Shown here one piece after another: positions 6,864 to 12,576 of a stretch of DNA of 12,576 nucleotides. Position 1 is the stretch's first letter, and each line of letters begins with the position of its first letter. A program made the translations under genes and the position numbers. Source of the DNA: Candidatus Multiplicimicrobium inquinatum. GTDB lineage: Bacteria; Omnitrophota; Omnitrophia; Omnitrophales; Aquincolibacteriaceae. The notes below the pieces were generated by a model that searched no databases, was not told the origin of the DNA, and worked only from the letters and a program-made list of their open reading frames with translations. The stretch is from assembly GCA_002344825.1 (NCBI GenBank), contig DDUN01000005.1, positions 1-12,576 on the forward strand, written 5' to 3'.

Positions 6864-7142
6864 TAGGGCGTGTCATCAATTAAAGCAAGGCTACGGCGCG
6901 AAGATTTTTGTTTCGATCCAAAGAGCGAGGAGCAAAGTGTATCCACTGCGATACATGAGCGACGAGCGATGAAGGATTCGAGGCAAAAGGATCGCGCCCC
7001 TCGGGCTCAGGCGGAACACAGCCATCCGCTACGTTCTCGCTCCTTGACGTAATACATTGATTACGCCTGCGTTGCTCGAGCCTTGCGTCTGGCCGTGTTG
7101 CGCTCTTGAGCGCAGCCTTACTTTAATTGATGACACGCCCTA
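6864..7142. mobile_element. MITE-like palindromic element with TA target duplication
   Basis: A 275-bp element (6866-7140) bounded by terminal inverted repeats of 27 bp with one mismatch (left 6866-6892, right 7114-7140), both beginning GGGCGTGTCATCAATTAAAG. TA flanks each end (6864-6865 and 7141-7142), as expected of a TA target duplication. Inside, two small hairpins sit almost symmetrically: TGTATC/GATACA (6938-6955), 72 bp from the left end, and CGTAAT/ATTACG (7048-7065), 75 bp from the right. The two halves look like diverged inverted copies of each other. A 60-codon open frame on the plus strand lacks any recognisable domain or ribosome-binding site, so no transposase is encoded. The element is best read as non-autonomous and mobilised in trans; the transposase family (an IS5- or IS630-related enzyme would fit TA) cannot be settled here. 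It fills most of the 347-bp spacer between antiporter and fabI. Confidence 0.85.
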
Positions 7143-8538
7143 CCTCAGCGGAAAAGCGCTTCTTGTACAAGTTAATGATCGGGCCGGTCATGGCAGTCGT
7201 CACAACCGCCATAATCACCATCATTGAAAAAACTTTTGATGAAAAAATCCCGAGCTCATAAGCGATATTCAGCACGATCAGCTCCATTAATCCTCGTGTA
7301 TTCATCAAAGCACCGATTAAGAACGCATCATGCTTTTTGAGCCCGGCAATCAAGCCCGCAGCCCAAGCGCCGCCCCACTTCCCAACAATCGCCACGCCAA
7401 GCAAAACAAAGGTCGTCGGCAAATCTTCCGGGCGAATCAATTCAAGATGGGTTCGCAAACCTGAAATAATAAAGAAAATTGGCAGTAAGAAGATCATGCA
7501 GAAATACTCCAGTTTTTCATGCAGGAATTCGCGCAGCTTCGATTCTTTGGGCACAATCGCCCCCGCGACAAACGCACCGAAAATAGTATGAATTCCGATC
7601 GCCTCCGTCGCCAGCGTTGAAAAAAGCAAAAGATACAGAGCCAAGGCCGCGGCCGAGTTATCCGAAAGCTGAAATTTTCCGTAAACGTATTTAAAAAGAG
7701 GGCGCACAACAAAAATCATAAAAACAAGAAAAACAGCCAAAGCAATCATGGTCCATACCACAAGCAGGACGGAAGAAGAACTAATCACCGCGATAATCAA
7801 CGACAATAATAGCCACGCTGTTACGTCGTCCACCGCGGCCGCCGAAAGCGCGAGCTGCCCCAGAGGGCTTTTAATTAATCCACTTTCCTGAAGCATACGC
7901 ACCAAAACCGGAAAAGCGGTAATGCTCATCCCTATTCCCATCATTAAAGAGAAAGAAATAAAGTGCACGCCCGCGCCATACTCACGGTAAACCCAAGACG
8001 CAACTTGAACACCGAGAAAAAAGGGAAAGAAAATACCGATATGACTCACCATTACCACGGCATTGGTTTGATTTTTTAGAAGCTTAAAATCCATTTCCAT
8101 ACCGGCAAGAAACATGAAAAGCATCACGCCCAACGCGCCTAACATATGCAGCACAAGCCCCTGATCTTCCGCGAAAAGAAAATAAGAAACCTCCGGCAAA
8201 CCTTTACCTAAGACCGACGGCCCCAGCAAAATTCCGGCAAAGATATGCCCGATAACTGAAGGCTGGCCTAACCGTATCGCTAAGCGCCCCAGCACATACG
8301 CGGTCGGAAAGATAACAAGGATTTGAAGCAGGATTTTTCCCATGCCGGTTGCGGCGCGCTTGACCAAATCGTCGCGGAAATAGCCAAAGTCGGCCGCCAT
8401 GGAAACCCCGGTGCGCGGCTCAAGCTGAGAGTTTGCAGATAAATAAGCGCCGCCCTTAACTCCCCAGAGCAGAGACAGAACAATCCCTAAGACCAACAAC
8501 ACAACACTAATAAAGAAAACAGGAATAATTTTTTTCAT
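7123..8538 (-). CDS. CPA2-family cation/proton antiporter, C-terminus altered by element insertion
   Basis: Membrane antiporter expected to exchange Na+ or K+ for protons. A first helix (5-25) and an extracytoplasmic segment (about 28-60) precede the antiporter domain. Family landmarks are GQPSVIGHIFAGILLGPSVLG (91-111, in pieces GQPSVIGHIFAG and ILLGPSVLG), AAAVDDVTAW with the paired Asp237-Asp238, GAFVAGAIVP (321-330) and MNTRGLMELIVLN (412-424). There is no TrkA-N or universal-stress domain, so it is not a full KefB/KefC. The ATG at 8538 follows the HAD stop by 5 bp. The last five residues (GRVIN) and the TAA are encoded by the terminal repeat of the inserted element. Without the element the frame would run 16 residues further, ending at 6813. 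The core domain is intact, so the protein is probably functional. Confidence 0.93.
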   Translation of the reverse strand: MKKIIPVFFISVVLLVLGIVLSLLWGVKGGAYLSANSQLEPRTGVSMAADFGYFRDDLVKRAATGMGKILLQILVIFPTAYVLGRLAIRLGQPSVIGHIFAGILLGPSVLGKGLPEVSYFLFAEDQGLVLHMLGALGVMLFMFLAGMEMDFKLLKNQTNAVVMVSHIGIFFPFFLGVQVASWVYREYGAGVHFISFSLMMGIGMSITAFPVLVRMLQESGLIKSPLGQLALSAAAVDDVTAWLLLSLIIAVISSSSVLLVVWTMIALAVFLVFMIFVVRPLFKYVYGKFQLSDNSAAALALYLLLFSTLATEAIGIHTIFGAFVAGAIVPKESKLREFLHEKLEYFCMIFLLPIFFIISGLRTHLELIRPEDLPTTFVLLGVAIVGKWGGAWAAGLIAGLKKHDAFLIGALMNTRGLMELIVLNIAYELGIFSSKVFSMMVIMAVVTTAMTGPIINLYKKRFSAEVGRVIN

Positions 8539-8543
8539 GCTTT

Positions 8544-9251
8544 TTAAAAAATCTCGCTTAAATTGGAAATAACCCGAATTGCATGGGCTTCTGTCTTATC
8601 GCGCCCGCGCGCATGCCGGTCAATCCAGACCGCTTTCACTCCGGCGCTCATCGCGCCTTGAACATCATCTTCCAAACTATCCCCCAAATGCAAGCATTCT
8701 TCGGGGCGAAATCCGGAAAGCCGTACCGCCTCATCAAAAATATCCCGATGCGGCTTAGCCTTGCCGAACAAGGCGGAAATAAGCATAAAATCAAAATATT
8801 CAGTGATTTGAAAAGACTCACAAAGCTGAATCAGCCGGCGATCCCAATTCGATATCATTCCAACCTTCAATTCTTTTTCCTTGCAAGCGGCAAGCACTGA
8901 ATGCGTTTCATCAAACAAACGCCACGTCGCTGGACTCGCGAATTGATCATAAAGATCTTCAAAAAATAATTCAAAATTATTAAACGAATTGAAAGGCCGG
9001 AAAGTTTCACGAACAATTTCACGCCACCAATTTTTTTCGCTCTTCTCATCTGTCAAGGCCGCCATGGCAAGGCCGTCTTTTTGATTCCAGACCTCACGGA
9101 AAACCTGATTGAGCTTTTCCTGGCAAGCCTGCACACCGTGATTGGATGCCACGCGCGCGTAAACTTCACCAACCGAAGGATAGGGGTAAAGCAACGTTCC
9201 GCCCGCGTCAAAAAAAACAGCCTTGATCCCATGCAATAAATGATTTGTCAC
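8544..9251 (-). CDS. HAD-superfamily hydrolase, subfamily IA (REG-2/HDHD3-like)
   Basis: A probable small-molecule phosphatase of 235 residues. HAD motif I is FFDAGGTL (nucleophile Asp15), motif II MISNWD (Ser134), motif III Lys166 in GKAKPHRDIF, and motif IV HLGDSLEDDVQGA (Asp191, Asp195/196). The helical cap between about 25 and 110 places it in subfamily IA. The residue two after the nucleophile is Gly rather than the usual acid-base Asp, as is common in the DAGGTL branch of the family; the substrate is unknown. The start is taken as GTG at 9251: its GTGA overlaps the stop of the TPR gene and GGGAG lies 5 nt upstream. An ATG at 9422 is in frame, but that extension is only the TPR gene read in another frame. 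Confidence 0.88.
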   Translation of the reverse strand: MTNHLLHGIKAVFFDAGGTLLYPYPSVGEVYARVASNHGVQACQEKLNQVFREVWNQKDGLAMAALTDEKSEKNWWREIVRETFRPFNSFNNFELFFEDLYDQFASPATWRLFDETHSVLAACKEKELKVGMISNWDRRLIQLCESFQITEYFDFMLISALFGKAKPHRDIFDEAVRLSGFRPEECLHLGDSLEDDVQGAMSAGVKAVWIDRHARGRDKTEAHAIRVISNLSEIF

Positions 9252-10114
9252 TCGAACTCCCGGGCTTCCCGCGCGTCCCGTCTCCGGCTCATAAATTGAT
9301 CGAACAACATCATTCCCGCCATCGGAACAAGCGCTCCGATCCCGCCGCCTTGCTTTTGCGCGCGCAAAGCGTCCGCGCCAAACTGCGTGTACTCCGCGCC
9401 ACTGATGTACTCGCGCGTCCACCCGTCGGCGCGCGGCGGCGGTGTTTTTCTCTCAAAGGTTTGCTTATCTCCGATACCCTGAAGAGCATCCTGAACTTCG
9501 GGCCGATTTCCGCCGATTTTGCGGGCTTTCATGTAAGCATCACGCGCTTCTTCAAAAAAGCCTTGCTCTTCATAGACCGTGCCGATTTGCAGCCACGCTG
9601 AACCGATCACGCTGGCGGAGGGCATAGTGTCTTTCTCAGTTAGTTGAATGACGCGCTGAAAAGCATCGCGGGCCAATTCCATTTTGCCGCGGCGTTTATA
9701 AATCACGCCCAAATTGTAATGCGCGGGAACATCATTGGGACGAATCATCAAAACTTGTTCCAACTGGCTTTGACTCATATCCAAAAAATGCGTCTCTCCG
9801 ACTTTTTTTTTGCCGCTCGGAACGGATTCATCATAAAGCGCGCCGTAAACGCGCGATAATTCGAAATGATAATCCGCGTTGCCCGAATCAAACGCGAGCG
9901 CCGATACTAAAAGACGGCGGGATTCTTCGAGCTCTTCCTGCGTATCAAACTTAAGCTGACGCAGAACAATCCGCGCGTCAGGTTTTTCAGCTGTATTTTT
10001 TAATTCCGCGGTTTGTCCCGAAATTGTCTCGCCGACCCCGTGCGGGACGGATAGCAAAAAAAATAGCGCTGCCAGGAAAATAGAGAAAAGAGACTTGCTC
10101 GGAAGAAAAGTCAT
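9248..10114 (-). CDS. Exported tetratricopeptide-repeat protein
   Basis: A 288-residue protein with a signal peptide or N-terminal anchor (hydrophobic core about 9-24) and at least two clear TPR units: AHYNLGVIYKRRGKMELARD onward (131-160) and SAWLQIGTVYEEQGFFEEAR onward (172-200). A weaker unit begins near DYHFELSRVYGAL (81-93). The C-terminal part is different: a proline-rich linker (224-228), then a glycine-rich hydrophobic stretch GGGIGALVPMAGMMLFDQFM (256-275) and a charged RRRDAREAREFE end. TPRs bind other proteins, so an envelope scaffold role is likely; the partner is unknown, with the adjacent small secreted protein a natural candidate. It lies 11 bp after that gene and overlaps the HAD gene by 4 nt. 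No clear Shine-Dalgarno precedes its ATG, which suggests coupled translation. Confidence 0.88.
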   Translation of the reverse strand: MTFLPSKSLFSIFLAALFFLLSVPHGVGETISGQTAELKNTAEKPDARIVLRQLKFDTQEELEESRRLLVSALAFDSGNADYHFELSRVYGALYDESVPSGKKKVGETHFLDMSQSQLEQVLMIRPNDVPAHYNLGVIYKRRGKMELARDAFQRVIQLTEKDTMPSASVIGSAWLQIGTVYEEQGFFEEARDAYMKARKIGGNRPEVQDALQGIGDKQTFERKTPPPRADGWTREYISGAEYTQFGADALRAQKQGGGIGALVPMAGMMLFDQFMSRRRDAREAREFE

Positions 10115-10125
10115 ACGTGGCGGGA

Positions 10126-10527
10126 TTATTGTTTTTTGAAAAGGTCCGCGGGGTTAAAGCTATCCAGCCCTTCGGGGGCTCCGCTCATTTTAACGCGCGC
10201 CATGTATTCCACAACCAAAGAACCATTGGCGGTTTTAAAATAATCAATTTGCAAAATATCATTCGGCTTAAGTTCACGAACATTTTTAAGCCCATTCATT
10301 CCCGTCCGTTCCGTAACCTGAAAAAGGTACTCCAGCTTTTCTCCGGTAGCAGGGTGATCAAAGCGTGCGGAAAACGAAGACTGCTCAGGATGCGCTTCTG
10401 AAACAGCGGCGGAAAGAGTGTACATAGGCGACTCTGTCGCCCAAACAGAACCAAGGACCAAGGACCAAGAACCAAGCAAAAAGCCGATCAGCCTCAGCCG
10501 AAACCTAATGCTTGGTTCTTGATTCAT
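10126..10527 (-). CDS. Small secreted protein of unknown function
   Basis: A 133-residue protein that I do not recognise. Residues 1-30 form a signal peptide: Arg-rich n-region (RFRLRL), hydrophobic core IGFLLGSWSLVLGS, and a plausible cleavage after VWA (Ala30). The mature part, about 103 residues, is polar with no cysteine, looks like a small beta-rich domain, and contains ELKPNDILQIDYF and SLVVEYMARVKMSG. The ATG and nearly all of the signal-peptide core are written in 7-bp repeat units (separate entry). It starts 5 bp after the tpx stop and is followed 11 bp later by the TPR gene, so the three are probably cotranscribed. No Shine-Dalgarno is visible. Coding status rests on the signal peptide, the operon fit and the uninterrupted frame. 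Confidence 0.8.
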   Translation of the reverse strand: MNQEPSIRFRLRLIGFLLGSWSLVLGSVWATESPMYTLSAAVSEAHPEQSSFSARFDHPATGEKLEYLFQVTERTGMNGLKNVRELKPNDILQIDYFKTANGSLVVEYMARVKMSGAPEGLDSFNPADLFKKQ

Positions 10528-10532
10528 GGTTC
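10448..10532. repeat. Facing heptamer arrays over the start of the small secreted gene
   Basis: Plus-strand units GAACCAA, GGACCAA, GGACCAA, GAACCAA run gapless from 10448 to 10475. On the minus strand, 10532 to 10512 reads GAACCAT, GAATCAA, GAACCAA, also gapless. A 13-bp perfect inverted repeat (10466-10478 with 10509-10521, loop 30 nt) joins the two. The gene's ATG is inside one unit, and the four-unit array encodes the signal-peptide stretch LGSWSLVLG. Seven is not a multiple of three, so gain or loss of a unit would shift the frame. Confidence 0.75.
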
Positions 10533-11060
10533 TTAAATTAATTTCTTTGCGGCGGCAATCGCGGCATCATAATTCGGATGCGCGGTCACTTCACTGACAT
10601 ACTCAACAAATTGAATGGTGTCTTGCGCGTCAATCACAAATACCGCGCGGGTCAAAAGGCCTAATTCTTTAATACGCGCGCCGTAAGCGATTCCAAAGGA
10701 GTGGTCTTTGTAATCAGATAAAAGCTGCACGGTTGTCGCGCCAGCGGCACCGCACCAGCGTTTTTGCGCAAAAGGCAAATCCATGCTTACGGTAATAACA
10801 GCCGCTTTGTCACCCAGTTTTCCGGCCTCTTCATTGAAACGCTTCGTCTGTAAATCACAAACCGGAGTATCCACGGAAGGCACCACACTCACGATGCGAA
10901 CTTTGCCGGCGGAGTTTTTCAGGGTCACGGAAGAAAGATCATTCGCGGTAAGATTGAAATCGGGAGCTTTTTGTCCCGCCTTCACCTGCTGGCCGACCAA
11001 GGTCATGGCATTGCCTTTAAATGTGATAACGCTTTTGTTTTCGAGAGTGGCTGTAGACAT
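10533..11060 (-). CDS. tpx: Thiol peroxidase Tpx (atypical 2-Cys peroxiredoxin)
   Basis: Reduces hydrogen peroxide and organic peroxides with a cysteine pair recycled by thioredoxin. From the ATG at 11060 the protein has 175 residues, close to the family norm. The peroxidatic Cys68 is in PSVDTPVCDLQT with Thr65; the resolving Cys103 is in KRWCGAAGA; Arg138 follows in LLTRAVFVID. The start is set by a strong AGAGGAG six bases upstream and by the Tpx-like opening VITFKGNAMTLVG. The same frame, however, is open to an ATG at 11138 inside the end of queF, adding 26 residues that read as a signal peptide. The cytoplasmic and exported forms are therefore both possible. It sits between queF and the small secreted gene, 5 bp from the latter. 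Confidence 0.94.
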   Translation of the reverse strand: MSTATLENKSVITFKGNAMTLVGQQVKAGQKAPDFNLTANDLSSVTLKNSAGKVRIVSVVPSVDTPVCDLQTKRFNEEAGKLGDKAAVITVSMDLPFAQKRWCGAAGATTVQLLSDYKDHSFGIAYGARIKELGLLTRAVFVIDAQDTIQFVEYVSEVTAHPNYDAAIAAAKKLI

Positions 11061-11138
11061 AGTGGACTCCTCTGTTAATGCGATACTTGAGAACAAGAAA
11101 AAAGACAGAAAAAGAAATTTGAAAAAATTATTTTTCAT
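11061..11138 (-). other. In-frame upstream extension of tpx encoding a possible signal peptide
   Basis: The 26 codons from the ATG at 11138 continue without a stop into tpx. They read MKNNFFKFLFLSFFLFSSIA followed by LTEEST: basic start, long hydrophobic core and a signal-peptidase-like S-I-A site. The ATG overlaps the last 11 bp of queF and has no good Shine-Dalgarno. Against this, the stretch is very T-rich, which by itself yields Phe, Leu and Ser codons. Confidence 0.45.
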
Positions 11139-11481
11139 GAACAGCTTCAACCACCGTATGAATCCCGCCGCGGACAAAAAAATCCGCTTTGATTTTCATT
11201 TTACGCGGCTTGCAAGCTTCGACGAGATCATCCAGGATTTTATTCGTAACAGCCTCGTGAAACGCGCCTTCATTACGATAACTCCATAAGTAAAGCTTCA
11301 GGCTTTTCAGCTCAACGCAAAGTTGATCGGGAACATAATCAATGTAAATGACGGCAAAATCAGGCTGCCCTGTTTTGGGGCAAACGCAAGTAAACTCCGG
11401 GCATTCAAAATGAATCGAATAATCCCGCTCGGGTTTAGGGTTCGGGAAAACATCCAAAGCTTTAGTAGGGCTGGTTGACAT
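11128..11481 (-). CDS. queF: NADPH-dependent 7-cyano-7-deazaguanine (preQ0) reductase QueF
   Basis: Reduces the nitrile of preQ0 to the aminomethyl of preQ1 on the way to the modified tRNA base queuosine. At 117 residues from the ATG at 11481 it is the short, single-domain (Bacillus-type) form. Catalytic Cys34 and Asp41 are in EFTCVCPKTGQPDFA; the family signature ELKSLKLYLWSYRN follows at 57-70, and FHE (74-76) supplies the substrate-binding His-Glu. The open frame extends further upstream, but those 29 residues are unlike QueF. A TATAAT box ends 7 nt before the ATG, which has no Shine-Dalgarno. No other queuosine gene is in the window. It appears to head the minus-strand series through tpx to fabI. 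Confidence 0.95.
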   Translation of the reverse strand: MSTSPTKALDVFPNPKPERDYSIHFECPEFTCVCPKTGQPDFAVIYIDYVPDQLCVELKSLKLYLWSYRNEGAFHEAVTNKILDDLVEACKPRKMKIKADFFVRGGIHTVVEAVHEK

Positions 11482-11488
11482 GGCGCAA

Positions 11489-11517
11489 ATTATAGAGGGA
11501 CAAGGCTTAGGGCACAA
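11489..11517 (-). promoter_or_regulatory. Predicted queF promoter, leaderless geometry
   Basis: Minus strand TTGTGC (11517 to 11512), a 17-bp spacer, then perfect TATAAT (11494 to 11489), followed by seven bases and the queF ATG. Transcription should begin within a base or two of the ATG, leaving no room for a Shine-Dalgarno or riboswitch. It overlaps a degenerate heptamer array. Confidence 0.5.
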
Positions 11518-11524
11518 GAACCAA
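11497..11524. repeat. Degenerate heptamer array at the queF promoter
   Basis: Plus strand reads GGGACAA, GGCTTAG, GGCACAA, GAACCAA without gaps. The last unit is identical to units at 10448 and 10469. More degenerate than the other arrays and without a facing partner, so less certain. Confidence 0.35.
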
Positions 11525-11826
11525 AGCAATCCTTCCCGCCTCACCAGGTTCCGCAACCACGGTTTCAATCAAAAACAAGCATCCTTGATCAAAGCAGGGT
11601 TTGTCCGTTTTGCCTCTATCAATCACTTCGCTTACGCCGTCCGCGGAACCCTACTTCTTTTTAAAACAAGGAAAAGGTTTGAATAACTTTGTCATTGCGA
11701 AAGCATGTCTATCTATAAAAGACACTTATCTATTTTTAAAACTACGTTCCCGCCTTTGTCCCTTTGCCGGTTTGAAACCGCCCGCCAAGACAGATAGGTT
11801 CAAATCAACAAAGCGAAAGGATTTTT
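11525..11826. other. Intergenic region between queF promoter and the plus-strand gene
   Basis: No coding region is convincing here. Seen: an 8-bp inverted repeat GGTTCCGC/GCGGAACC (11547-11554 and 11643-11650) too widely spaced to mean much; a weak plus-strand promoter candidate TTGTCA (11689-11694) and TATAAA (11714-11719) with an over-long 19-bp spacer; a small palindrome CGGTTT-G-AAACCG (11768-11780), which could be an operator; and AAAGGA six bases before the ATG at 11827. No tRNA or riboswitch could be recognised. Confidence 0.4.
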
Positions 11827-12144
11827 ATGAAGAACAAACAAAATACCGAAAAACAAAAAGCGCCCAGTTCGACAAGATATTTGATCGACGATTTCCTTGA
11901 AATGAAAACAAGGCTGTCGGTTTGCGAGAGAGAAATGCTGTTGGATAAAATCGAAATTGAATCGATCCAATCGGACAGCCTCAAGTCACAACCGGCATTT
12001 TGGATGGATGACCGTGTTTTGCTGGTCTTGAACGAACAACCCTCAGAATGCTGGTTTTATTACACGCGTTCGGGAAAAATGGAGAAAGTACGGATGCGGG
12101 GAATATCCTCAACCCTCGGGAAGGTCCTCGGTGTCGAACCCTGA
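11827..12144 (+). CDS. Hypothetical protein, the only plus-strand gene
   Basis: A 105-residue soluble protein that I do not recognise. It starts at an ATG preceded by a good GAAAGGA ribosome-binding site. The first 16 residues are lysine- and glutamine-rich and probably disordered. A helical, charged part follows (LIDDFLEMKTRLSVCEREML, 19-38), then a more strand-like part (AFWMDDRVLLVLNEQPSECWFYYTRS, from Ala57; two cysteines in all) and a basic end with KVRMRGISS. No signal peptide, membrane helix or metal site is visible. Its last 36 bp overlap, tail to tail, the 3' end of the pseudouridine synthase gene. It is an orphan with no operon partner. Coding status rests on the ribosome-binding site and the balanced amino-acid composition. 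Confidence 0.65.
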   Translation: MKNKQNTEKQKAPSSTRYLIDDFLEMKTRLSVCEREMLLDKIEIESIQSDSLKSQPAFWMDDRVLLVLNEQPSECWFYYTRSGKMEKVRMRGISSTLGKVLGVEP

Positions 12145-12576
12145 AGTCGGCGCAGCGGCCGGTTTCCCCTTCACGCGTGTTGTCGGGGAAATATTCGCGG
12201 ATGAGTCGCGGAGAGCCTTAATTTCATACTTGGTTAAAAATCGCATGGCTCCGACGGGCATATCTCCCAAGCCCAACGGCCCAAACCCCACGCGATGAAC
12301 CGACTGGACGTTGTAATTCAATTTCCGGAAAAGTCTTTCAATATGGCCGGTTTTTCCCTGCTGAAGTTCAAGACTGAGAACGCGCGGCGAAATCTGTTTA
12401 TACGAAGCCACTTTGAGACGTCCGTCACTGGTCTTAATTCCTTTTAAAACATGCGCCGTATCTCTCGCATCCCACGGCTTATGCAACCGCACCTGATAAT
12501 AACGGCTGACACCGTATTTGGGATGCGTCAAATGATTCGCAAGATCTCCGTCATTGGTAAAAAGCAAAAGACCGGA
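12109..12576 (-). CDS. RsuA/RluB-family 16S/23S rRNA pseudouridine synthase, 3' part (cut by window edge)
   Basis: Isomerises a specific uridine in ribosomal RNA. The frame is open to the window edge, reading SGLLLFTNDGDLANHL, the segment just after the catalytic GRLDxxT motif; the catalytic Asp therefore lies a few residues outside. Further landmarks are VSRYYQVRL, near residue 23 of the visible part, and HRVGFGPLGLGDMPVGAMRFLT. The usual EGxNRQVRRM motif is diverged to QGKTGHIERLF, keeping only part of the basic pattern. A polar, Pro/Ala-rich tail (ISPTTRVKGKPAAAPTSG) ends the protein, and its last 36 bp overlap the convergent plus-strand gene. RluB is the closest sense, but the subgroup cannot be fixed from a fragment. 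Confidence 0.88.
   Translation of the reverse strand, partial: SGLLLFTNDGDLANHLTHPKYGVSRYYQVRLHKPWDARDTAHVLKGIKTSDGRLKVASYKQISPRVLSLELQQGKTGHIERLFRKLNYNVQSVHRVGFGPLGLGDMPVGAMRFLTKYEIKALRDSSANISPTTRVKGKPAAAPTSGFDTEDLPEG

Noticed and set aside
6870..7052. A 60-codon plus-strand open frame inside the palindromic element
   Set aside because: It starts in the terminal repeat, has no ribosome-binding site or domain, and is rich in Arg and Ser as expected of a GC-rich palindrome read by chance.
9252..9422. HAD hydrolase starting at the ATG at 9422
   Set aside because: The extension lies wholly within the TPR gene; GTG at 9251 has a good ribosome-binding site and a GTGA overlap.
11788..11806. GGTTCAAATC resembling a tRNA T-loop
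   Set aside because: No acceptor, D or anticodon stems can be drawn around it.

Overview
The window is a compact, mid-GC bacterial chromosome segment in which every recognisable gene but one lies on the minus strand. A DsbD-type transmembrane reductase, FabI, signal peptides and periplasm-type proteins point to a Gram-negative (diderm) bacterium. The gene mix and short spacers would suit an uncultured lineage such as Omnitrophota, but that is a guess: no taxonomic marker is present. All genes are housekeeping or envelope genes; there is no phage, CRISPR, toxin-antitoxin or biosynthetic cluster.

In the direction of minus-strand transcription (right to left), the right edge holds the 3' part of an RsuA/RluB-type rRNA pseudouridine synthase (12109-12576, cut by the window). 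It converges on the only plus-strand gene, an unrecognised 105-aa protein (11827-12144). A 345-bp spacer (11482-11826) separates that gene from a tight series: queF, tpx, a small secreted protein, a secreted TPR protein, a HAD hydrolase, a CPA2 cation/proton antiporter and fabI. A second series follows: a DEDDy exonuclease, selO, a membrane diguanylate cyclase, a short dsbD, a small membrane protein and iscS. Thiol and redox chemistry recurs (Tpx, DsbD, SelO, IscS), but the genes do not form one pathway.

The interest lies in non-coding structure. (1) A 275-bp palindromic MITE-like element flanked by TA duplications (6866-7140) sits in the 3' end of the antiporter gene. It now supplies the last five residues and the stop codon. 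Removing it and one TA restores an in-frame 16-residue tail whose stop codon lies inside the fabI -10 box. (2) Degenerate 7-bp tandem repeats (roughly GRNNNAA) occupy four places, twice as facing inverted arrays; one pair forms the start codon and signal peptide of the small secreted gene. (3) queF, selO and iscS each have a -10 box placed so that transcription should begin at or within a few bases of the ATG, suggesting leaderless mRNAs. (4) tpx has a strong Shine-Dalgarno start but also an in-frame upstream start that would add a signal peptide.
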